This document shows, piece after piece, positions 49,841-60,306 of a stretch of DNA of 64,000 nt. The stretch is taken from contig WBZZ01003287.1 of the NCBI GenBank assembly GCA_019918135.1, positions 5,001-69,000 of the forward strand. Direction: 5' to 3'. The notes beneath the pieces are model-generated. The model saw only the letters and a list, made by a program, of their open reading frames with translations. It did no database searches and had not been told where the DNA came from. The position numbers and the translations under genes were made by a program. Each line of letters opens with the position of its first letter. Within the stretch, counting starts at the first letter, position 1. The stretch comes from Paulinella micropora (Eukaryota; Cercozoa; Imbricatea; Euglyphida; Paulinellidae).

Positions 49841-51846
49841 ATTCCTCATCAGAAAAAAATAATAGAATTATCAAATTTTATTAATATTATTATTAAACTT
49901 TGGTTTCCGGTCCCAAAACTAAAAAAAAAAAATATTTAAAAAAGTCAGAAGGCGCTGCCTTAGTGTCTGAGTGCCCCCGCCCCAAGGTCATTTTTACCTC
50001 TCATACCATATGATTATCGTCGTTTGAGCGATTTCAAACAAATATTAATTCAAGGAAATATTATGTTAGATTTTAAATGTACCCATGTGGAACAATATCC
50101 ACTGGGGTCATAATATGCACCCTCAAATTTTCTTCTGATCATTTTCTACATAAATTCTAATATTTTCGGTTGAACTTATTATGAACCTTCAAAACAGCAA
50201 ACAAGATATTTTAAAAAGTGACAGTTTTCGATGATGTGAATACACAAATAACAAAGCTCTATTTACTACTATCTAGTTTGCTATGCTTGCGTCAGGGAGT
50301 GTGAGCAACAAATAGCTACAAAACAAAGTGAAATGTGTGATGTTTTATCAACCTATCACTGCCCCCAAGAAGCTCTTGTGCATACATAAGAAAAACATAT
50401 ATATTTATCAGAAAAAATAAATTTTCAATTACAGATAATTATGAAAACATGTTTGAAGTTAAGTGTTGCAGACTAGCAACAAAACGAAAGGGCAGGAACA
50501 CATATATTTCATTCGAAACAAATGATCGAATTCATGTGAACGCAGTAAAAAAATTCACATTTATGAAAGAATAATGAATTGTATAATAATGAAATGTTTT
50601 GCATGTTGTGAGCAAGCCACAAAGCAGTGAAATTTAATAACAGTTTTGAAATATCACGAAAAACAAAAAAGCAAAGCATGCTGCCTTATGTGAATTGATG
50701 AACTTAGAAAAACTAATTTTGGTTAAATACTTCGAAATTTTTAATAAAAAGAATGATGATTGCTTTGTATTTTTGTGAGATCTTGGAAATTGTTTCTGTG
50801 AAAAGTAATGATGGTGCACAAGAACAACGGACTCAAAATCGATGCATGAAAGAATATCTGAAAAAAAAAGTATATTATGGATAAAATACAAAAAAACTGA
50901 AAAAGGCACGTGTAAAGGAAGCAGGAAAAACACTCGAAATTCATGGCTTTGTAACTAAAGTTCTCTGCACATAAAGCAAGCAAGGCAAAATGGATGATAA
51001 TGATAGACTGAGCAGTATGCATGAATGTTCATGTAAACTGGCAACACAACAAAAATGTTTACTTCTGAAGAAATCTGTAAATTTGTGTGTTATGTAAGAA
51101 TGTTTGTAAATGCATGTCTGGATTATGTCTTTGCATGGCTCTTCCAGAGTAGGCAAATATATATGTGTCCTCACACTTCTATGCTTTCCTTTTATTGTGT
51201 TATTTGTATGTCAGTTTTATGAAATGAAAAGCTGTAGTTTCTGAAGTATAAACTGTATTATCTCACATCTCTCCGCTCCAAAAACTCAAAAATTTTCAGA
51301 CATAAGTCACTTCTAGTGCCTTTTTTTTCTTTTGTTCTGTTCTCCTCTCCTTTTTTCTAGAATAATCAAATCTAAATATCTATCACTGTTGCTTGCTAAC
51401 TACAGGAAGGCTGTCTTCTATCTCTCATGGCATATCTCTCTTGCTGAATCTACCAAACCCAAGGGAAATTTTGTTCCTAAAAGCGATTACTTAGATTTCT
51501 GTTTCAACAACAGATTTTTTCAAAATTTTCAAAGCATCACAACCATAATTATTTATATTTCGAATTCCCAAACTCACTCCTCACCAAAGTATTTAGAAGT
51601 TATTAAAATAGTGGCAGAAGCAATCAACCACATCAATCTTGGAGCAAAAAAAAAATTCTGCGGCACATTTCCGTGGAAAAAATGCAGTGGGAGGGTTCGT
51701 CCTTTTATTAAAAAAAATAATAACTTCAACACAAAAAAATATAGAGAAATTTTAAGGGTCGCTTCCTTGAGACTTTCTCAATGGATGACTGTAGTTTATT
51801 TCATGACAACGCCTCCGGTTAGAACGAATTTTTTTTTGAAAACCTG
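49841..51846. other. AT-rich DNA without recognised genes
   Basis: 2.0 kb of AT-rich sequence. A 173-codon plus-strand frame at 51,332-51,853 has no family features and overlaps the end of the integrase gene, so I do not accept it. No tRNA, array or clear inverted repeat recognised. It may be host DNA or the terminal part of the Polinton. Confidence 0.45.
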
Positions 51847-52869
51847 TCACTGAAAAATAGATACCATATGGTGACAGCGGATACCACATGGTATCACCAT
51901 GAGCATAGACATTATGTTCTCTGGTTGAATGTCTTCACGCTTTAGCTGTTCTTTCGTTTTTTTCTCTTTAATAACTTCTTTAGTTTGCTCTTTCATATCT
52001 TTTTCTTCGTCAATCGGTTTAATAAAATCAGTTTTCAATAAATGTCTTGGACTTACTAACTCATCGTTATTTAATATGATTTTAAACCCCTTCCGCCCCT
52101 TGACTTTATAAATAATCTTGCTGAAAGTTTTATCACCTTTGGAGAAAACATTTCTTTTGTTTTCTTTTCTTACACTATCACCGACATTGAATTCGTCTAT
52201 TAAATGATCACGAGTGATTTTCTGGGTATTTTTGTCTCTCCCAAAAAACACATCCACCGGTTTAGCCTGAATTCCTCCATGAACTTTATGATTATAAACA
52301 TCTACTAAGTCCTGAATATAACTAATCCAATCAAAATTACGATTGGTTTCAAATAAAAGGTCAAGCCATCTCCTAATACTTCGTATCATTCTATCAACAA
52401 CCGCAAGTGCTCTGTGGTCGCCAACTTCAGCGACATCGTGTTTAATTCCATTTTCAATAAAATATTCTCGGGTCGCTCCTTTATATTCTCCCCCGCTGTC
52501 GGTAGTGATCGATTTCGGTTTATATTTGATTGATTTCAAAGCATAATAAACTTCTTTCGCTGTTTTATTTTTTAATGAAATAATTATTAAATATCGGCTA
52601 TGACAATCAATCCAAACAAGCATCCAAGCTTAGCCCTTATTTCCTTTCTTATCTTTTATCTTACTCATATCTGCTAAGTCAAGAAAGACTTGGTCTAATG
52701 GTTTATCAACCCATATCGTGTTCCATATTTTTGGGTTCTTTTTCTGGTGGTGTATTTCAAGGGCTTCTTCTTCTTTTGTTTTAACTACTTCTCCCGTAGG
52801 TGTGTCTTCTAGTTGACTATCAGCATTCTGTGTATTAATAATTGTATGTTTATGGTCTAAATCAGGCAT
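51847..52869 (-). pseudogene. Polinton-type retroviral-like integrase (rve), broken
   Basis: Part of the Polinton fossil. The core resembles the rve integrase superfamily: F-L-D-L-A-D-M near 52,690, W-I-D-C-H-S-R-Y-L near 52,600, T-T-D-S-G-G-E-Y near 52,500 and G-D-H-R-A-L-A-V-V-D near 52,410. A basic, SH3-like C-terminal region follows, and then a K/E-rich tail. This enzyme would insert the element's ends into host DNA. The copy is broken, about once. It reads leftward, toward the outer end of the element, as is common in Polintons. Confidence 0.8.
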
Positions 52870-52914
52870 TAGTATTTGATTACGGCTAAAAGTTTATCTT
52901 TATATTTTATTCGT

Positions 52915-53124
52915 TCATTTTTCATAATTAAAACAAAACATTGAACAAAATTCGTACGTATGAAAATCATCAAAACTATCATCTACTGCTATCATATGTC
53001 TATTACCAAGACATAGGCTCATTCCACACACATAGCAATGATAATAGTAAGGTAATTTATCGCTACATATAAAAGATTGAATATAAATACGAACATCAAG
53101 AGGTAAATCTTTTATCTTATCCAT
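52915..53124 (-). CDS. Small zinc-binding protein of the Polinton
   Basis: Start chosen at the ATG at 53,124 (M-D-K-I-K-D-L-P-L-D-V). The first helix (L-P-L-D-V-R-I-Y-I-Q-S-F) has the look of an F-box-like motif seen in many giant-virus proteins. Then C-Y-V-C and C-S-M-F-C offer a zinc site. About 69 residues, frame open. Role unknown; it lies just behind the integrase gene. Confidence 0.5.
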   Translation of the reverse strand: MDKIKDLPLDVRIYIQSFICSDKLPYYYHCYVCGMSLCLGNRHMIAVDDSFDDFHTYEFCSMFCFNYEK

Positions 53125-53237
53125 TATATACAAAGATTTTAAAAAATCTTTGAGCAAAAAAATCGTTTTTGTGAGCGAAGCGTCACAACACACCTTCGGT
53201 GTTTGTGTGAAACTTTTTCTAAAAAGTTTCTATATCA

Positions 53238-53441
53238 ATGAGATTTTCAAAGTCTAATAAAAAAAACAAAAAATATAAAGTCATTACTCCAAAAGGTAAG
53301 ACAATTCATTTCGGACACTTAAAATATCAGCACTATAGAGACCGCATGGGACTATATTCACATTTAGACCATTTAGACAAAGAAAGGAGAAAAACTATAG
53401 AGCAAGAGCAAAAGCAATACGAAATTCAAAAGGAGAATTAA
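53238..53441 (+). CDS. Small basic protein, giant-virus/PLV type, 67 aa
   Basis: The ATG at 53,238. K-K-N-K-K-Y-K-V-I-T-P, then K-T-I-H-F-G-H-L-K-Y and a closing H-L-D-H-L-D-K-E-R-R-K. This K-K-Y...G-K...I-H-F-G...H-D-x-x-R pattern is recurrent in Polinton-like viruses, virophages and some giant viruses, where its function is unknown. The frame is open. Confidence 0.6.
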   Translation: MRFSKSNKKNKKYKVITPKGKTIHFGHLKYQHYRDRMGLYSHLDHLDKERRKTIEQEQKQYEIQKEN

Positions 53442-53526
53442 CTCATAATAATCCAGAATATAGTAATTATTATTCTTATCATTTCCTTCGGTGATGATAT
53501 TACATCGCATATACTTCAACGGCGGA

Positions 53527-53580
53527 CGATGTTTTAGAATAAGTGAGAGTGCGAAGCACGAAACGCAATTCTAAAATATC
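53527..53580. promoter_or_regulatory. Hairpin A, copy 1
   Basis: Inverted repeat with outer stem GTTTTAGAAT/ATTCTAAAAT and inner stem GTGCG-AAG-CAC. It lies between the small basic gene (+) and the acidic gene (-). It belongs to the hairpin family described under findings. Confidence 0.7.
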
Positions 53581-54122
53581 TAAAACATCAAAAACATCTT
53601 TGAGACATCATCATTATTTTTTTCTTTCTTTGCACCACCAGAGGATTGATCATACACTTTTACACTTACACTGCTTGATTTTTTACCCTTACTTTTCTTT
53701 ACAAGCTTTTCCTCCTCACTTTCTTCACTTTCGCTTTCACTTTCTTCACTCTCCTCAGACTCAGGCTCAGGTTTCTTACTCTTCTTCTTTTCTCTCTTAG
53801 TTTCCGTTTTCTTTCTTCTTATCTTCATTTTAGCCATCTTTTCAGCAATGATATCTGTAAAATCACATTCAACCTCATCTTCTTCGCTTTCGCTCTGCTC
53901 CTTTGGGCTATCATTATCTTGTTTATTAATAATATCTTTAGCCAATTTCTTTTCTTCAATTTGTTTTATTCGCTCCTCCATATCATCGTCTTCTTGCTTC
54001 ACCGCATTTCGGTATTGTGCCAAAACATTTTTAGCATGTTCCATCTTTCGTTGTTTCGCTTTCGCTTTTATTCCTTCCACAGCACTACTCCAATTCTTAC
54101 GACTTGCTTCGGGAGACGGCAT
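53580..54122 (-). CDS. Charged low-complexity protein of the Polinton
   Basis: Start chosen at the ATG at 54,122 (M-P-S-P-E-A-S). It encodes about 180 residues: helical K/R/E-rich N-terminal half with W-S-S-A-V-E-G-I-K-A-K-A-K, then an acidic/serine stretch (E-S-E-E-S-E-E-S-E-S-E) and a lysine-rich end. No domain is recognised. Such proteins in Polinton-like viruses are often core or scaffold components, but here that is a guess. Its start abuts a hairpin of family A. Confidence 0.5.
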   Translation of the reverse strand: MPSPEASRKNWSSAVEGIKAKAKQRKMEHAKNVLAQYRNAVKQEDDDMEERIKQIEEKKLAKDIINKQDNDSPKEQSESEEDEVECDFTDIIAEKMAKMKIRRKKTETKREKKKSKKPEPESEESEESESESEESEEEKLVKKSKGKKSSSVSVKVYDQSSGGAKKEKNNDDVSKMFLMF

Positions 54123-54186
54123 TTTAGAATGTTGTTGTATCAACGATTACGCTTCGTGCTTCGCACTCTCGCTTATTCTAAAAAAT
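54122..54186. promoter_or_regulatory. Hairpin A, copies 2-4 upstream of the fibre and acidic genes
   Basis: A reversed copy at 54,122-54,186 abuts the acidic gene's ATG. Two more follow in the same divergent spacer: 54,243-54,293 (stem TTTGACAAT/ATTGTCAAA, inner loop around GTGCTATCGCAC) and 54,335-54,383 (stem GATTTTCTAAA/TTTAGAAAATC, inner CCAAC/GTTGG), the last ending 8 bp before the fibre gene's ATG. Confidence 0.7.
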
Positions 54187-54391
54187 ATTCTATACTAAGA
54201 TTATTATATTTTAGTATTTTTAAAATTAAATAATTAATTGATATTTGACAATCTCACTTCGTGCTATCGCACTTTCGTTTATTGTCAAACATCGTTTTTA
54301 AAATAAAATTTAATTTTTTTATAATATAGGAAAAGATTTTCTAAACCAACGAAAGCTTAGCGAAAGTTGGAATTTAGAAAATCAATATAAT

Positions 54392-57300
54392 ATGTCGCAA
54401 TATAAATCCTTACTCTGCTTGTCTGAAATCGCTACAGATAGCCTTTCAATCGCCAACCTTGACCTTACCAATACAAATATTATAGGCCTTAACACAGACA
54501 GAGTGCCTGAAGATGCCGACCCTATAAACCTTCACTACACAGAACAACGAGTTTCAAATAATGTGGATGTCTATGCTTCAACTCAACACAGAATAAATAA
54601 AATAAACCCGCACGAGACAAAGTTATCAAATCTAACTGATACAACAATAACTACAGCATCAGCAGGCCAATATTTAACTTACGGCTCAGACAACAAATGG
54701 AAGAATACGACAATACCAGACTACTTATTGAAATCAGGCGGGACAATGATAGGCAATGTAACGATGGGGATTGGTAAAGAAATTATCACTATATATATAC
54801 CTACATGGACGAGTAATACCACATACACGGGAACTGCTGACACTGATTGGTCTATTGGTTGGTCAAGCGAACATGCTTCTTACAGAGCATTCAAAGCATT
54901 TGATTCTACAAAGGCAACAACTTCAAGTGATATTTGGATTTGTTATGCAGTTCCAGAAAGATACGAAAAAACAGGAGACAAAAAAGCAATAGCGGATGTA
55001 GCATACAGAACTTTAAATGTAGATGGCACGAGTTTCTTAGATGGTGAATATTTGCAAATTAAGCATACCACTAAAGAACTATGTTTTACATCTTTTAAAC
55101 TTTATACTAGAAAAACTTTCTGGACAGAGGCACCTAAAATGTTTAAAATACTAGGAAGCAATGACGAAGTGAATTGGACGACAATATACACAGAGCCTAC
55201 AGCCATTACCGATTGGAGCAGTTCTAAATTTTATATAGACAGAGCAGTTTTATCAGGCTACTACAACATTCACCGCCTTGTTATAACAGAGACTTTGTCA
55301 AATAATGGCGTTGCGGTTGTAGGATACTGGGAGCCTGTGTTGGAAATAGAAATTCAAACTACTATAAAAATATACCAAACCCCATCGTAGCGAATGATGC
55401 CGTTAATAAAACATATGTAGATTCCTTTTATCTTCCATTAGCAGGCGGGATGATGAAAGGTTCAATAAACATGGGTAATCAAAACATAACGGGAGTAAAT
55501 TTATTAAATACAAAAAATGTTGATAAGTGGATAACGGAACACGGCGCCAACAATGCGAAAGTATCGGCGAGTCGTAGTATTGATACACACAGCGATGTGG
55601 TCATAACCGCACCAATAGCCACTAATAGCCATCTAACATATAATTCAATAAACTGGGTAAATAAAACATTTCCGATAAATGTTGATGAATTCGGTAATAT
55701 TAATATGGGAGGGAATTTCAATATAACAGGAGTTAATTTACTAAATACCAAAGATGTTGATGAATGGATATTTGAGCATAATGATAATAATGATAAAGTG
55801 TCAGCAGGTGGAAGTATAGACTCACGTAGCGATGTGACATAACAGGCTTCCCATCAGATAACCAACTGCTTATTTACAGCACAGGCCAATGGAGAAACAC
55901 GGCTTCACCATTTCTGAGATTAGACGGCTCCGTCAGTATGACTGGAGGACTAAATATGGGTGGTTATGCTGTTTCAGGGGCTTCTACATATAATGGAATT
56001 AATCTCACTACTCTTGCAGTTGATGTTCTGTGGATAAACTAACAGGAGACCAAACCATAGGAGGAATTAAATCATTTAGCAATATAATAAATGCGAGTGC
56101 GGGGATTGATATGAAAACCAAAGCATGACAAATGTTAATTTGGTTGATGGTGTGGATGTTTCTGGTCTTGATAGTTCCGTGGTTAAATTAACAGGAGACC
56201 AAATAATAGCAGGAAATAAAAAATTTACATCAGTTTTAGAAGTAAGTGGTTCGTCCAATCCTACTTCTTTTGATGGTATTGGCATAGCCTTCGATGCAAA
56301 AATAGGAATGATTGCAGCACAGAAATCAGCAACAGCGACTATTATCCGATACAAATAACTGGTTCGTACGTAGAGTTATATTCAGGCGATACTTTAATTA
56401 TGACCGCATCTGAAATAACATTAAGTATGAACAGCAAAAAAATAACAAACTTAGCTGACCCTTCCGCTTCAACAGATGGAGGAAATAAAAGTTATGTAGA
56501 TACAAAAGACGTGCAAAATGTGAAACTAGCAGGAAACCAAACCATAGCAGGAATCAAGACATATAGCAGTGGTGTTGAAATAACTGAAAATTCAATAAAT
56601 TCAACAACAAAGGGAGCATTCATCGTTTTCAATTCTACCAGTAATATCGTGTCAATTGCTAGTTTGGATATGAAAACAAATACGTATTACAACTTTGAAA
56701 TTTCTGCGAAAAAAATAAGTTTTATAATTGATGGGATAATTGTTTTGTGGTTTAATGCTACTGGCTTAGATTGTAATAGCAGTAGGATTGTTAATCTAGG
56801 AGCACCACAAAATGCGAATGAAGCGGTAAATAGGCAATATCTGGATGACAATTGTGTAAAACTAACAGGAGACCAAACAATAACAGGAATTAAAACATTC
56901 AATGGGACGAGCACTGCGATAAGATATCTAACTTTAACGAACGATGCCGATTTCGGAAATCGCGATGTCAAAAACTGTGGAAATATTACATTGGATGGTT
57001 TTCGCATATTATGCCAAAGTGGAGGGAATATATTCTTTTCAGAGGCGGCGGGTGATTATCATTATTTCTTATCTACTCTAAATACTGATTCAAGTGGAAC
57101 CGCAAACCAAAGAGGATATGTATTTACAAATGTAGCATTCGATGGAATTAAAGGTGTGGGTCTTTATATTTCACAACTTTCAGATACCAAATCTGTTTTA
57201 TCTGACATTGTCCGTTTTAACAATGCTGGCGGTATGCAGTTTTATGGTGCCTTAGATATGAATTTAAACAACATAACAAGTGTTGGAACAATTACTTCAA

Positions 57301-58142
57301 CAGCGGGAATAACAACAACTACACTATCAGCAAATGCGGATATAACATACACGGGTGTGCTAACGACCACAACATTAACCAGTGGAGCAAAGATAGGAAT
57401 TCAAGGAGAAACAGACGGGACAAATGCGAGAGGAATATTTATGCGGGAGACAGCAAATACAGACTGGGGTATTTATATGTCTCAATCTGGAGGAACTAAA
57501 TCATTATGTGGAACAGCACCAGCACCAGCAGGTGGTGTTGGCGCAGGAATAACTGGTCATGCTATAAGATTTAGAGTTGCTAGTGCTTCAATGAATGGTT
57601 TTATATGGGAAAATAATGTGAACTGCTTTAATGTCTTTGAGAGGGAGCGATGGGCAATTATGGGTATTGACTGGTCCAGTTCAAACATCAGACAGGAGAA
57701 AAAAAGAAGATATAAAAGAGTGTTTAGGCTTAGATTTTATTAATAAGTTAAATCCAGTCTGCTATCGTATGATTGATGATACAAGAAACAGAAAGCGGGT
57801 TTGATAGCACAAGAGGTAGAAAAAGTATTAACGGAAATTGATATGTTAGATTTCGCTGGATTTTCAAAAGGAAAAATTATGGTTCCGTGTCCATTACAAA
57901 GAAAAGAATATGAATTGAAAGGGATATGTATTAATCCAGAAGATGTTAAATGTGTTAATAGTGGTGATGTCGGTTATGGTATAGGTTATTCAGAGTTTAT
58001 CGCACCATTAATTAAAGCCTTTCAACAATTATCCACACAGGTAGTTAATCTAGAAAAAGAAAATAAAATTCTTATGAGTATTATAGAAGACCTGTCAAAT
58101 CAACTAGCGGAAATACGAGTAGAAATATTTGGTGTTTCATAA
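54392..58142 (+). pseudogene. Fibre-like gene with C-terminal S74-type chaperone, broken
   Basis: Part of the Polinton fossil, about 3.75 kb. It is built of many copies of a phage-fibre-like unit (L-K-S-G-G-T-M-I-G-N, N-I-T-G-V-N-L-L-N-T, V-K-L-T-G-D-Q-T-I-T-G-I-K). An insert around 54,800-55,350 resembles a carbohydrate-binding beta sandwich. The 3' end has I-A-Q-E-V-E-K-V and L-I-K-A-F-Q-Q-L, the mark of an intramolecular chaperone/peptidase S74 domain, followed by a coiled-coil stretch. Such proteins form receptor-binding spikes. The copy is broken, about five breaks. Confidence 0.7.
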
Positions 58143-58151
58143 AACACCTAA

Positions 58152-58175
58152 CTGATTATCGCAAGCGATAATCAA
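58152..58175. terminator. Short hairpin after the fibre gene
   Basis: GATTATCGCAAGCGATAATC forms a near-perfect stem directly downstream of the last fibre stop, in the 44 bp before the next ATG. Confidence 0.5.
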
Positions 58176-58186
58176 GGTATTTGGAA

Positions 58187-58612
58187 ATGACGGAGGAACA
58201 TTCGCAGCCACATCAAACCATAACCCTTTATAGCGGGAAAAAACATTCACATTTTCTTGATAGCGAACTTACACTTACACCAGAATTGAAACATAGAGTT
58301 TTGGATGTTGAGATAAAAAAAGAAGAAAAAAGAATAGAAAATGATTTTGAACATAGTTGGAATTGTTGTTTAAGCCGACAGCCTACTGATAGCCGATTGA
58401 TTAAATATCTTTTTCAAATGGTTATAATAGCATCAATCATAATTATTTGTCTTATAAAACTAGCAAAGCACCATTTACACTGCGACCAAGCGAATATTTA
58501 TGTCGGCTTAGTGAGTTTATGTGTCAGGATAATGCTTCCTTCCCCAAGCGGTGGGAAAAAAATGATATTTGAGATATTTTGTTCTGACTGCCGTCATCAC
58601 AAAACATCGTAA
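58187..58612 (+). CDS. Hypothetical membrane protein of the Polinton
   Basis: Start taken at the ATG at 58,187 (M-T-E-E-H-S-Q-P-H). The first 75 residues are hydrophilic, with H-x-H pairs. A hydrophobic helix follows (M-V-I-I-A-S-I-I-I-I-C-L-I), then a C-terminal part with cysteines. Single-pass membrane proteins at this place are common in Polinton-like viruses. Whether the last 40 residues are original is unclear. Family not recognised. Confidence 0.45.
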   Translation: MTEEHSQPHQTITLYSGKKHSHFLDSELTLTPELKHRVLDVEIKKEEKRIENDFEHSWNCCLSRQPTDSRLIKYLFQMVIIASIIIICLIKLAKHHLHCDQANIYVGLVSLCVRIMLPSPSGGKKMIFEIFCSDCRHHKTS

Positions 58613-58630
58613 GGCATTAAAGTTTAAAAA

Positions 58631-58695
58631 ACGATGTTTGACAATAAACGAGAAATCTGGCGATTAGCTAGATAAAAGTGAAATTGTCAAACATC
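58631..58695. promoter_or_regulatory. Hairpin A, copy 5
   Basis: Outer stem GATGTTTGACAAT/ATTGTCAAACATC with inner ATCTGGCGATTAGCTAGAT. It sits between the membrane-protein gene (+) and a small minus-strand frame. Confidence 0.75.
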
Positions 58696-58947
58696 ACCAC
58701 ATCCTTGTATTGTTGTTTTATATAATTTAGTATTACTGAGTAAAATTAATGGTATAGCATCTTCAATGCTTCGGCAGTCATTGTTGCCGTTGTTGATAAA
58801 CACACACGGGAAACCAAGCTCGCACGCAACTTCTCTCTCGTCGTAAAATCTGGTAATAACGAAGAAATTACAAACAGAACGGGTAAGAGCACTAACTGCG
58901 AATAATAATATTAATAACATAGAAAGATTAAAAAAATCTTTCAGCAA
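58687..58947 (-). CDS. Small hydrophobic-start protein, 86 aa
   Basis: The frame begins M-L-K-D-F-F-N-L-S-M-L-L-I-L-L-F-A-V, a likely signal anchor, followed by a C-containing soluble part. Its stop overlaps hairpin A copy 5. Weak support; no family. Confidence 0.3.
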   Translation of the reverse strand: MLKDFFNLSMLLILLFAVSALTRSVCNFFVITRFYDEREVACELGFPCVFINNGNNDCRSIEDAIPLILLSNTKLYKTTIQGCGDV

Positions 58948-58990
58948 ATATAGATTTTTTGTGAAACTTTTTTTTAAAAAGTTTCATACT

Positions 58991-59352
58991 ATGCCGGAAT
59001 TTAAATACCAAATAATTGTTTTTCTTTCGAATGATTTTAAAGCAGGAGAAAAATCATTTACAAAGAATATTCAATTATCTTTTACTCCGCTAAGAATGAA
59101 TGTAAAATATATTCATTATATCAAGGATGGAGCAGAGGCAGAAATGAAAATTCTACACATGGATCGCATTGGTATTATTGGAACATTCACAGATAGTGAT
59201 TTCCTAACAAGGTAGGTGTCGGTTTCAATCTAGGTATCGTAGGGTGGACGGATGGTAATTACACATTTAATATTATTAAATATGATAAAAACACAACCTT
59301 TGCTTTGGATTTAGAAGGCAGGCTTGTTGTATGCTTAGAATTCCTAGGGTAG
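58991..59352 (+). pseudogene. Small beta-rich Polinton gene, broken
   Basis: Starts at the ATG at 58,991 (M-P-E-F-K-Y-Q-I-I-V-F-L). Its coding-type sequence continues past one break to about 59,352. Mostly beta-strand pattern with alternating hydrophobic residues. About 120 residues would be expected. Unknown family; possibly a small virion protein. Confidence 0.4.
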
Positions 59353-59402
59353 GTGAAACCTACCCAGAATGTTGCGGATAAATCCGCAACGAATTCTTAG
59401 GG

Positions 59403-59691
59403 TGATATTTATCAACTTCACTTTCATTCAATGTTGAATTTTAAATGAAAATTCAACATAACGCTCATTCTCGTTTGTTTGGAGGTGTTGTTTTTAACAA
59501 CTTCTACCATACCCCCGCGGGTTTGGAAAGGGGTATAGCCCCTTCCATAAACATCGAAAACAGATTTATTTTAAAACAATAAATAAAAAACGATGTTTTA
59601 GAATAAGCGAGAAATCTGGCGATTAGCCAGATAGAAGCGCAATTCTAAAATATCCCGCAATTCTAAAATATCACGCAAGTCTAAAATATCA
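59403..59691. promoter_or_regulatory. Intergenic cassette: hairpin B then hairpin A
   Basis: Hairpin B (59,403-59,480) has the stem TGTTGAATTTT/AAAATTCAACA. Hairpin A copy 6 (59,591-59,654) has outer CGATGTTTTAGAAT/ATTCTAAAATATC and inner ATCTGGC-GATTA-GCCAGAT. The half motif GCAATTCTAAAATATC or close to it then recurs twice to 59,691. Unlike the two later cassettes, about 110 bp of other sequence are inserted between B and A. Confidence 0.75.
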
Positions 59692-59788
59692 TCCGCAACG
59701 AATTCTTAGGGGTCATTTTAATTCCTATTTTTTTTAAATATGTAAATAAATATACGAAAATTTTGAAAGTTTCACTAAATCCGTGGAA

Positions 59789-60118
59789 ATGTCGGAAGAA
59801 TATGCTATATGTGTCGGATGTAAATCACAAAAACTAATATCTCATTTTCTTAATGAAAAAGGAAAGAGATTAAAAACCTGTGATGTATGTAGGATTAGAA
59901 AGGCAAAAAAGAAAGTAGTATTAGAAAATGAGGAAGATGATGAGGAGCATGAGGAGGAGGTTCAAGTACCGACTACATCGGTAGATGTACCGCCTACATC
60001 GGTAGATATACCGCAACAGAAAACATCAAAGAAGATAAGACGAATGATTGTTCGTCCTGATGTAATCTTAAAAAGAAAAAATCTCACTAAAATATACAGA
60101 GCAAATGGAAAAAATTAA
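59789..60118 (+). CDS. Zinc-knuckle protein of the Polinton, 109 aa
   Basis: Start at the ATG at 59,789 (M-S-E-E-Y-A-I-C). C-V-G-C near the start, H-F and then C-D-V-C about 25 residues later form a C-x2-C...C-x2-C zinc site. Next come a lysine cluster (R-K-A-K-K-K-V), an acidic stretch and a T-S-V-D-V-P-P-T-S-V-D repeat, with a basic C-terminus. Probably a DNA- or RNA-binding protein. Family not named. Confidence 0.55.
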   Translation: MSEEYAICVGCKSQKLISHFLNEKGKRLKTCDVCRIRKAKKKVVLENEEDDEEHEEEVQVPTTSVDVPPTSVDIPQQKTSKKIRRMIVRPDVILKRKNLTKIYRANGKN

Positions 60119-60121
60119 TAA

Positions 60122-60306
60122 TGATATTTATCAACTTCACTTACATTCAATGTTGAATTTTAAATGAAAAATTCAACATAACGCTCATTCTCGTTTGTTG
60201 ATAAACATCGAAAACCGATTTATTTTAAACAATAAAGAAAAAACGATGTTTTAGAATAAGAGAGATATCTGACGATCAGTCAGATTGAGCGGAATTCTAA
60301 AATATC
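60122..60306. promoter_or_regulatory. Intergenic cassette B-A before the ATPase gene
   Basis: Hairpin B at 60,122-60,209, with an outer TTTATCAAC/GTTGATAAA pair and an inner TGTTGAATTTT/AAATTCAACA stem. It is followed by hairpin A copy 7 at 60,244-60,306. The last base of A is directly followed by the ATPase ATG. Confidence 0.8.

Noticed and set aside
51332-51853. 173-codon plus-strand frame
   Set aside because: No family features, AT-rich chance frame, and it runs into the end of the integrase gene.
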